From: Acidobacteriota bacterium
GTDB lineage: Bacteria > Acidobacteriota > Blastocatellia > RBC074
Assembly (NCBI GenBank): GCA_013140935.1
Contig: JABFSD010000570.1
Coordinates: forward strand, 1-5,021
Reading direction: 5' to 3'
Length of the DNA: 5,021 bases
The notes beneath the pieces are model-generated. The model worked only from the letters and a program-made list of their open reading frames with translations. It did not search any database and was not told the origin of the DNA. Shown here in pieces: positions 1 to 5,021 of this stretch. The number at the start of each line of letters is the position of its first letter. Positions within the stretch are counted from its first letter, which is position 1. The position numbers and the translations under genes were made by a program.

Positions 1-778
1 GGACGGTTAGTTTCAAGTCAGTGTGTTGCGCCAGATAACGTAAGGCTTTTGCTTTGCCCATTGCCAGCAAGGCCGTCGAGAAAATCTCTGCTGCCATAGC
101 GTTCGCCGCCATCACCACACAGGCGTCGTCACCACGTAAGGCTTCACTCGATAGCGGGTTCACCAAATCAGAATGTGTTTGCATCGGATGTCGTATGGCT
201 GAACAGGAAAACCCGCAATTCGCTAATCTCACTCGAGCTATCGGTGCGGCTTCGGATTGCAACGGATAACGAATATCAATCGGCCATTCGTCAGTGCCTA
301 AGGCCAACACCGAACTCGTACCGCCTTGCAACAAGCCGGTCAGAATGCCGAAGCGCTCTAAAATTCCTCTTCCGCAATCTAACGCGTAGCCTTTACCGAC
401 GCCGCCTAAATCAATTGCCGTTTGAGGCCGCGTAAAGCGCACCGTCTGTCGTTCGGCATCGAGCATCAATCCATTGCCCCCCGAAAGTGCTGTCACATCA
501 AAATAACCTTCGGTCAGTTCGCGCGCCTGTTCGCAACGCACCAGCAAAGCGAACAGCTCACGATCAACCCGCACGGCTTGCGCACTCGCCAAGCGATTGA
601 GGCGCGTGATTTCGCTCGTCGGGTTAAACCGCGACAACGCAGCATCCAGCCGTTGAATTTCTTCGCAAACGGCGACCGCGACGGCTTCGAGATGTTGTTC
701 GTCCGCGCCGCGCAAAATCACCTCGAAGCGCGTACCCATCGCTTCACAACTGCGCCGATATTCAATTGGCTCAGGCAT
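1..778 (-). CDS. apbE: ApbE-family FAD:protein FMN transferase, C-terminus missing at window edge
   Basis: An open frame of 259 codons from the ATG at 778 to base 2 with no stop, so the gene continues off the left edge; family members are usually about 300-350 residues. ApbE landmarks appear in order: MGTRFEVIL (14-22), a LDAALSRFNPTSEITRLN stretch (44-61), EGYFDVTAL (90-98), IDLGGVGKGYALD (122-134), GGTSSVLALG (152-161) and EIFSTALLAMG (231-241). ApbE uses FAD and Mg to attach FMN to a Ser/Thr of target proteins. Oddities: the usual SHIIDPRTG-like motif is HSDLVNPLSS (202-211), the TSG-like motif is CSA (192-194), and the metal-binding Asp is E231, with the partner Thr kept as T235. No signal peptide or lipobox is present, so it should be cytoplasmic. 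The start overlaps the oxidoreductase stop by 8 nt with only a weak Shine-Dalgarno, suggesting translational coupling. Family call is firm; activity is less certain. Confidence 0.85.
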   Translation of the reverse strand, partial: MPEPIEYRRSCEAMGTRFEVILRGADEQHLEAVAVAVCEEIQRLDAALSRFNPTSEITRLNRLASAQAVRVDRELFALLVRCEQARELTEGYFDVTALSGGNGLMLDAERQTVRFTRPQTAIDLGGVGKGYALDCGRGILERFGILTGLLQGGTSSVLALGTDEWPIDIRYPLQSEAAPIARVRLANCGFSCSAIRHPMQTHSDLVNPLSSEALRGDDACVVMAANAMAAEIFSTALLAMGKAKALRYLAQHTDLKLTV

Positions 779-2726
779 AACACCGCACTTCAAAGATGCG
801 CGCCAGCTTGTCGCCATTGGTTTCTTTGACGTGAACGCGAATGCGTTTGGCTTGAATCGCCGCAAAGCGGTGGCGGCGCACGCGCTGATGATTTTTATCA
901 ATGCTGGCGAGTTCGACCCAGTCTTTGCCGTCGTCGGTTTGATAGAGCAGCACGTATTTTTTCACTGTTTCGGGTTGGGGCGCGCGAATGATGGTTTTGG
1001 TGATGGTGTCGTTCGATGACAAGGTCAGTTCGCGCACAAAGCCCGAATCAAAAACCAGTTGGATTTGTTTGAGTGTTTGCGGCTGGTCCCAGGCCAGTTC
1101 CAGCCAGGCGCCTTCCGTCCCCAGCGGCGTAGCCCATTGGTTGTCATAATCGGGCAGCGTGCGCGTCCAACCGTTGAGAACGTTGGCTGCTTGGCAATTC
1201 GCTTCTTCGCTGGAAGCCGCGACTTTCGCCGTGCGGGCCAAATCCAGCGCGTCTTCGTTCTTCACGCCTTTGATGGATTGATCGTCGCGCAACAGCGTCT
1301 GTTGCAATTCTTTCAGCTTGGCCTTGTTTTCATACAAGCCGCGCGGCAATAAATTGTTTTTCAAACAAAGCGCCGCCGCCGTGCCAATCGCTTGCCCTTC
1401 GACCGCGCACGTACCCATCACCCGCGTCGAAGAAAACGCCGTATGCGTCGCGCTGATGTTGCGTCCGGCCATGAACATATTGCGTATGTTCTTGCTGTAA
1501 AGGCTGCGCAACGGAATGTTGTAAACGTCTTTGAGCTTGATCGAAACGAACGGCGGCAATTCGGGATTCTCAAACCCAGTCGGCGGATGTTCGTCGAGGT
1601 TCCAACCACCGATGCACACGGCGTCTTCAAACTCAGGGTTCAAGCCCATCAAATCCATTTGCGTCAGCATGTGATCGCCAACCAAACGGCGGGCTTCGCG
1701 TTTGCCGGGTAGCATGCCGACCCAGTCCATCGCCCAGTTGGCCGACGCCGGATATTTGCCCGAATTCTTGATGTAATCCCACACGCCCATCACGATGCCG
1801 AGCAATTCAAACCGGATGCGTTCATTGTCACGGATGGTGTTGATATGGCCGCCCCATTCGATCCACCAATAACCGTATTCCCACGAACTGATGCCGCGCG
1901 ATTTCAAATCTTTCTCGGTGATCTTGCGCGCCCATGCGGGCGGCGTAAACGGCATCGGCTTACCGTAGTCGCGCGAAGTGAAAAGAATGCTGCAACCTTG
2001 TGTCTTGTGGTCGGCGGTTACGGGTGCGAGCGATTCGCCGTGCTGGTCGCGCGACTCATGGCCGACGCGAAACTCGGCTCCGGCTTCGAGTCCCAAACGA
2101 CTGTCACCGGTGCAATCGCAAAACAGTTTTGAGGTAATGCGATAGATGTGTTCGCTGCGGTCGCAACGCGCCTGCACGCGCTGAATCATGCCGTCTTTGA
2201 CTTCGGCGTTATAAAGCGTCGTTTCAAGCAGCAAGGTGATGTTCGGCTCACTCACGACTTTGTCGTAAAGCAACAAGTCCCACAGTTCCCAACAGCGTTG
2301 CGGATTATTGGCCGCGTCGTCCAAACGAATCTCTTCAAGCAGGCCGCCTTCGCGCCAGGCTGGGCGGCTCTTGTGATTATTCGCGCCGACGACGTGCATT
2401 TTGACTTCGCTCGATGAATTGCCGCCGAGCCGCGAACGATCTTGTACGAGTACGACTTTCGCACCATGCCGCGCGGCACTGATGGCGGCGAGGCAACCGG
2501 CCAGGCCACCGCCCGCGACCAGCACGTCGCAATTCAACTCGACGAGTTTCATATTGCGTTCGAGCGGAGCCGCCGCCAGATTGCCGGCCGGCGCAAGACG
2601 CTGCATCTCTTGGCGAATCTGTTCCGCCGTGCGCTTGTCTTGATCCTGCGCGAGTCCATCTACGCTGATCAACATCGAATAGCCTGTTGTTACTGCCGCC
2701 GTAGTCAAAAAATCACGTCGTTTCAT
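771..2726 (-). CDS. Tat-exported FAD-dependent oxidoreductase with C-terminal F5/8 type C (discoidin-like) domain
   Basis: A 651-residue protein. Residues 1-26 form a twin-arginine signal (KRRDFLT, then a mildly hydrophobic stretch, likely cut after GLA at 26), so it is exported folded with its cofactor. A Rossmann FAD-binding motif GGGLAG is at 72-77 after a DVLVA strand, followed by RLGGNSSSE (99-107) and DCTGDSRLGLEAG (204-216). The closing FAD segment is MAGRNISATHTAFSST (419-434) followed by GTCAVEGQAIGTAAA (438-452). This pattern fits the FAD_oxidored family (PF12831), often found in polysaccharide or sugar-acid gene sets but with few known reactions. Residues about 498-651 look like an F5/8 type C fold: VAASSEEA, VLNGW, WLELAW, YQTDDGKDWVEL, AKRIRVHV and a terminal FEVRCY. 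That suggests carbohydrate or surface binding. No FMN-binding domain and no D-x-x-(S/T)-G-A-T flavinylation motif is seen. It probably oxidises or reduces a sugar derivative outside the cytoplasm; the electron partner is unknown. Its last 8 nt overlap the ApbE gene. Confidence 0.9.
   Translation of the reverse strand: MKRRDFLTTAAVTTGYSMLISVDGLAQDQDKRTAEQIRQEMQRLAPAGNLAAAPLERNMKLVELNCDVLVAGGGLAGCLAAISAARHGAKVVLVQDRSRLGGNSSSEVKMHVVGANNHKSRPAWREGGLLEEIRLDDAANNPQRCWELWDLLLYDKVVSEPNITLLLETTLYNAEVKDGMIQRVQARCDRSEHIYRITSKLFCDCTGDSRLGLEAGAEFRVGHESRDQHGESLAPVTADHKTQGCSILFTSRDYGKPMPFTPPAWARKITEKDLKSRGISSWEYGYWWIEWGGHINTIRDNERIRFELLGIVMGVWDYIKNSGKYPASANWAMDWVGMLPGKREARRLVGDHMLTQMDLMGLNPEFEDAVCIGGWNLDEHPPTGFENPELPPFVSIKLKDVYNIPLRSLYSKNIRNMFMAGRNISATHTAFSSTRVMGTCAVEGQAIGTAAALCLKNNLLPRGLYENKAKLKELQQTLLRDDQSIKGVKNEDALDLARTAKVAASSEEANCQAANVLNGWTRTLPDYDNQWATPLGTEGAWLELAWDQPQTLKQIQLVFDSGFVRELTLSSNDTITKTIIRAPQPETVKKYVLLYQTDDGKDWVELASIDKNHQRVRRHRFAAIQAKRIRVHVKETNGDKLARIFEVRCYA
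774..1235 (-). other. F5/8 type C (discoidin-like) domain within the FAD oxidoreductase
   Basis: Residues about 498-651 of the oxidoreductase. The order of landmarks matches the discoidin beta-sandwich: an opening AASSEEANCQAANVLNG, a W at 531 before a TPLG loop, the WLELAW strand (541-546), a central KKYVLLYQTDDGKDW stretch (589-603), AKRIRVHV (626-633), and the final IFEVRCY. Such domains usually bind sugars or cell surfaces; ligand residues cannot be told from sequence alone. Confidence 0.72.
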
Positions 2727-2730
2727 AATT

Positions 2731-2735
2731 TCCTC
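2731..2735 (-). promoter_or_regulatory. Shine-Dalgarno site of the FAD oxidoreductase gene
   Basis: On the minus strand GAGGA lies 4 nt before the ATG at 2726 (5 nt from GAGG), in the 20-nt gap after the DapA-family gene. It supports the start that gives the complete Tat signal peptide. The spacing is a little short. Confidence 0.65.
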
Positions 2736-2746
2736 ACTGGTGTCGT

Positions 2747-3634
2747 TTATTGATTCAGGTCGCTAACGATTTGCTGCAACTCTTCGATGCTCGCGTCGTC
2801 GAGCGAACGCGTCGGCGGACGCACCGTCGTGTGTTTGATCACGCCCGCCGCTTTGAGATTGTGCTTCATCGCCGAGACGCCCAAACCGGGCTGCAGCTCA
2901 AAACGAATCAGCGGCAGATGGCGATTGAATTCCGCCCGCGCCTCTTTGTGCTTGCCCGCTTCATACAGGTTCCACACCTTGACGAACATCGGCATCATAT
3001 CGCTGCCCGGCATCGTACCGCGAGCGCCGCGTTGCAATTCTTCCAAAAAGAAATGTCCATTCAAGCCGCCGAAAATCGTCAGCGTTTCGCCGACGGCCTG
3101 TTTGACTTCGGTCACTTTCATCGCGGTCGGCGGAGCTTCGACTTTCGTGAGTTTGACGTTGGCGCACTCTTTCGCCATCCGCGCCATTTGCGCGGCACTG
3201 ATGTTTACGCCCGTCAGCAAAGGCGCATCCTGAATCATGATCGGAATGCTCACCGCGTCGGAAATCATTCGGTAATAGCCGAGCAAATCTTCGGCGGCAG
3301 GCTTCAGAAAATAGGGCGGCAGAATCATCAAGCCGTCCGCGCCCGCAGCTTGCGCGGCTTTTGAGAGTTGCACCGCGACGTGCGTGCCCGTGTGTCCGGT
3401 CGAGACGAACACCGGCACACGTCCGCGTACCTCTTTAATAATCAGCGGCATCAGTCGCGCTTTTTCACTTTCACTCAAGGCGTAGCCTTCACTCGCATTG
3501 CCAAAAATCGCCATGCCATGCACGCCGCAATCAATCAGATAGTTGATGAGCGCGAGTTGGCTGCGTTCGTCAATTTCATAATTCTCATCGAAGGTCGTCA
3601 ATGCGATGGGATAAATGCCTTCGTAATTTTTCAT
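2747..3634 (-). CDS. Dihydrodipicolinate synthase (DapA)/N-acetylneuraminate lyase family protein
   Basis: A 295-residue single-domain TIM barrel, the normal length for this family of class I aldolases and dehydratases that work through a Schiff base between Lys and a 2-keto acid. The N-terminal IYPIALTTFDE stretch and INYLIDCGVHG are typical of strand 1 and helix 1. The Schiff-base Lys is K164 (KLTKVE). The GTTGE-like loop reads GNASEG (45-50), keeping the Glu. The family's conserved active-site Tyr (YNxP motif) is Q135 here, in IQDAP, so proton relay must differ from true DapA. It is therefore unlikely to be the lysine-biosynthesis enzyme. Its place between a sugar-acid dehydratase and a redox gene suggests cleavage or dehydration of a 2-keto-3-deoxy sugar acid in the cytoplasm. 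It lies 17 nt after the previous gene and 20 nt before the next. Family is certain; reaction is inferred from context. Confidence 0.93.
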   Translation of the reverse strand: MKNYEGIYPIALTTFDENYEIDERSQLALINYLIDCGVHGMAIFGNASEGYALSESEKARLMPLIIKEVRGRVPVFVSTGHTGTHVAVQLSKAAQAAGADGLMILPPYFLKPAAEDLLGYYRMISDAVSIPIMIQDAPLLTGVNISAAQMARMAKECANVKLTKVEAPPTAMKVTEVKQAVGETLTIFGGLNGHFFLEELQRGARGTMPGSDMMPMFVKVWNLYEAGKHKEARAEFNRHLPLIRFELQPGLGVSAMKHNLKAAGVIKHTTVRPPTRSLDDASIEELQQIVSDLNQ

Positions 3635-3644
3635 TCCAGCAAAG

Positions 3645-3648
3645 CTCC
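3645..3648 (-). promoter_or_regulatory. Shine-Dalgarno site of the DapA-family gene
   Basis: On the minus strand GGAG lies in the 17-nt gap, 10 nt before the ATG at 3634 and just after the TAA of the preceding gene. It supports that start; spacing is slightly long but ordinary. Confidence 0.6.
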
Positions 3649-3651
3649 AAC

Positions 3652-4824
3652 TTAGTTCGTGATAAATGGTTTTAGTTTCTCTTCGTTAATTTCAATGCCC
3701 AAACCTGCGCCGTCAGGAATCCCTACAGCGCCTGCGCCAATCGGTAGCGAAGCCTTCAATAAAGTTTCAGCGACTTGCCAAACTTGGGGATTGCATTCGA
3801 CCAGCATCAAGTTGGGAATCGAAGCTGCGACGTGTAAGGCCGCCGCGATTTGTACGCCCAAGCCGATGCTGATGTGAAAGGCGACCGGCACGTTGTGCAA
3901 CTCGGCGAGCGCACAAAGCTTCATGCCTTCGGTAATGCCCGAACGCCCGATGTCAGGTTGCAGGATTTCAACCGCGCCCGCGTCAAAGAAAGGCTTCATC
4001 TCCCAACGAGTACGCCAGCATTCACCGATGGCTATGGGCGTATCAATCGCGGCAGCCAAGCGCGCGTGGCCGATTACGTCTTCAGGTTTCAGCGGCGCTT
4101 CAAACCACGTCACCTTGCGCGCATCGAGTTCGCGCCCGAACCGCACCGCCTCGCCTTGTTCCATCCGCCACAACGTATCAATCATGAGCTTGGCTTTGCT
4201 GCCCAACTTCTCACGCAAGCCATCGTGCAAACGCAACATCGCTTCTGGCTCATCGTCCATAAACAGCTTGAACGCATTGAACCCGCGTTCTTGATAGTCA
4301 GCGGCTTGCGCAATGCGCGCGGCATCGTCAGAGCCTGACAAGCCTGACACATAAGCGGGCAATTCACGCGCGAACGGCCCGCCGAGCAAATCGCATACGC
4401 GCGCGTTCAAGGCCTTGCCCTTGATGTCCCACAACGCGGTGTCAATTCCGGCTATCGCATCGAGCAGAAACGAGCCTACGTGGCCGCGCACACGCATCGC
4501 GTTATACATCCGCGACCACAGGCGTTCGTGCGCCAGCGGGTCTTCACCAATCAGAATCGGAGCGAGAATCGTTTTGATAATCGTGCCAACGACTTCAGGC
4601 GCGACGGGCGATTGCGCTTCGCCCCAGCCGATGATTCCTGCGTCGGTTTCGATTTTGATGAGCGCGGTTTCGATCTTCGTTGAATAGAGCGTTTGATAAG
4701 TCGCGGCAAACCGATAATCACTCGCGCCTGCTTGCAACGGCGCAGGCGACCCGGCGGTGCCGCGCGCTTCGGTCAGATCGCGCGGAATCTTGATGGCATA
4801 AGCAGTTATGTTGGTGATTTTCAT
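3652..4824 (-). CDS. Mandelate racemase/muconate lactonizing enzyme family protein (probable sugar-acid dehydratase)
   Basis: A 390-residue member of the enolase superfamily, close to the usual length. The N-terminal capping domain (about 1-130) precedes a TIM-barrel domain. The three metal ligands are visible as D216 (MIDTLW), E242 (WFEAPL) and E268 (IGECW). The mandelate-racemase-type Asp-His dyad is present as D291 (QPDIGR) and H317 (AFHIS), and E343 (LVECNP) fits the family's later acidic residue. These proteins abstract the proton alpha to a carboxylate through a Mg-stabilised enolate; relatives include galactonate, fuconate and rhamnonate dehydratases. Odd point: the KxK motif on the second barrel strand reads K186-L-F188, so the second Lys is lost, leaving His317 as the likely base. 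With a DapA-family gene just downstream, dehydration of an aldonic or uronic-type acid to a 2-keto-3-deoxy acid is most likely, though racemisation or cycloisomerisation is not excluded. Start fixed by an AGGAG site and ATGA overlap. Family is certain, substrate unknown. Confidence 0.93.
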   Translation of the reverse strand: MKITNITAYAIKIPRDLTEARGTAGSPAPLQAGASDYRFAATYQTLYSTKIETALIKIETDAGIIGWGEAQSPVAPEVVGTIIKTILAPILIGEDPLAHERLWSRMYNAMRVRGHVGSFLLDAIAGIDTALWDIKGKALNARVCDLLGGPFARELPAYVSGLSGSDDAARIAQAADYQERGFNAFKLFMDDEPEAMLRLHDGLREKLGSKAKLMIDTLWRMEQGEAVRFGRELDARKVTWFEAPLKPEDVIGHARLAAAIDTPIAIGECWRTRWEMKPFFDAGAVEILQPDIGRSGITEGMKLCALAELHNVPVAFHISIGLGVQIAAALHVAASIPNLMLVECNPQVWQVAETLLKASLPIGAGAVGIPDGAGLGIEINEEKLKPFITN

Positions 4825-5021
4825 CGCGCTTGCTCCTGCAATTTCAAGGCAGGCTTCGCATCTCCCTTGATGAGCGAACGCACGACCAGATACGCCAGCG
4901 GATGCAGCACCCCCATCACGACGAGCAGCGGCGTATAGGAATACTTCGTAATCACATAACCCGCGAGCGGCGTAATGATCGCGCCGCCGATGCCTCCGCC
5001 CGTCGCCACGATGCCATGCAC
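4821..5021 (-). CDS. MFS transporter, C-terminal fragment (likely sugar-acid/organic-anion carrier)
   Basis: This is the last 66 codons of a membrane transporter; the rest lies beyond the right edge. The first codon in the window is GTG, most likely an internal Val and not a start, because the frame is open to the edge and 66 residues cannot be a whole carrier. What is visible is a Gly-rich helix (GGGIGGAI), a TPLAGYVITKYSYTPLL stretch and a last hydrophobic helix ending at LAYLVVRSL, then a charged cytoplasmic tail. This Gly-rich helix, then TPLxGY, then aromatic-P-L arrangement resembles the last two helices of anion:cation symporter MFS proteins such as the hexuronate transporter ExuT (family knowledge). 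It ends in an ATGA overlap with the downstream enolase-superfamily gene, so import of that enzyme's substrate is the natural inference. MFS assignment is fairly secure; substrate class is a guess from context. Confidence 0.8.
   Translation of the reverse strand: MHGIVATGGGIGGAIITPLAGYVITKYSYTPLLVVMGVLHPLAYLVVRSLIKGDAKPALKLQEQAR
4833..4837 (-). promoter_or_regulatory. Shine-Dalgarno site of the enolase-superfamily gene
   Basis: Read on the minus strand, AGGAG lies 8 nt before the ATG at 4824. It sits inside the end of the transporter gene and supports this start, which also forms an ATGA stop/start overlap with the transporter. Confidence 0.75.

Noticed and set aside
54..829. Overlapping plus-strand open frames of 71, 86 and 135 codons
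   Set aside because: They lie antisense to the ApbE gene, whose family motifs run in order through this whole region; the plus-strand translations have no domain features.
771..2726. Flavinylation motif (D-x-x-S/T-G-A-T) in the FAD oxidoreductase
   Set aside because: I read through the whole protein and found no such motif, so covalent FMN attachment at a canonical site cannot be claimed.
1845..2753. Several plus-strand frames of 80-103 codons and a minus-strand frame of 85 codons
   Set aside because: All lie inside the FAD oxidoreductase gene in other frames and show no start signals or motifs of their own.
2750..3364. Long plus-strand open frame of 204 codons opposite the DapA-family gene
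   Set aside because: It is rich in Arg, His and Gln with no recognisable fold, lies wholly antisense to a clear family member, and is the usual shadow of a GC-rich gene.
2747..3634. Calling the DapA-family gene dapA (lysine biosynthesis)
   Set aside because: The conserved Tyr and the GTTGE loop are altered and the neighbours are sugar-acid genes, not lysine or cell-wall genes.
5019..5021. GTG at the right edge as the start of a 66-residue protein
   Set aside because: The frame is open to the window edge and encodes only the last two transmembrane helices of an MFS carrier, so this is an internal Val codon.

Overview
The window is one compact block of five genes, all on the minus strand and so transcribed from right to left. 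In transcription order they are: the tail of an MFS transporter (4821-5021, cut by the window edge), an enolase-superfamily dehydratase/racemase (3652-4824), a DapA-family aldolase/lyase (2747-3634), a Tat-exported FAD-dependent oxidoreductase with a C-terminal discoidin-like domain (771-2726), and an ApbE-type FAD:protein FMN transferase (1-778, missing its C-terminus). Junctions are very tight: 4-nt overlap, 17-nt gap, 20-nt gap, 8-nt overlap. No promoter, terminator, regulator, RNA gene, repeat, CRISPR array or mobile element is visible, and there is no non-coding stretch longer than 20 nt, so this reads as the middle of a longer operon.

The first three genes form a recognisable catabolic logic: import of an organic acid by an ACS/hexuronate-like MFS carrier, dehydration (or epimerisation) of a sugar acid by an enolase-superfamily enzyme, and cleavage or dehydration of the resulting 2-keto-3-deoxy acid by a DapA-fold enzyme. 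The actual substrate cannot be read from the sequence. Both enzymes depart from the textbook active site: the second Lys of the KxK motif is Phe in the enolase-superfamily protein, and the conserved Tyr is Gln in the DapA-family protein, while the other key residues are kept. The last two genes add a flavin-redox part: a Tat-signal FAD enzyme, presumably acting outside the cytoplasm, translationally overlapped by an ApbE-like protein without an export signal whose C-terminal motifs are diverged.

Host: moderately GC-rich DNA, a Tat-exported FAD oxidoreductase with a carbohydrate-binding-like tail, and an MR/MLE-DapA-MFS cluster are typical of carbohydrate-degrading Acidobacteriota, Planctomycetota or Verrucomicrobiota. 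I lean to Acidobacteriota, but this is a stylistic inference and no phylogenetic marker is present.

Most notable points: the ApbE gene occupies the first 778 bases and runs off the edge; the FAD-enzyme/ApbE pairing has no obvious flavinylation target in the window; and two catabolic enzymes have consistently altered catalytic residues.
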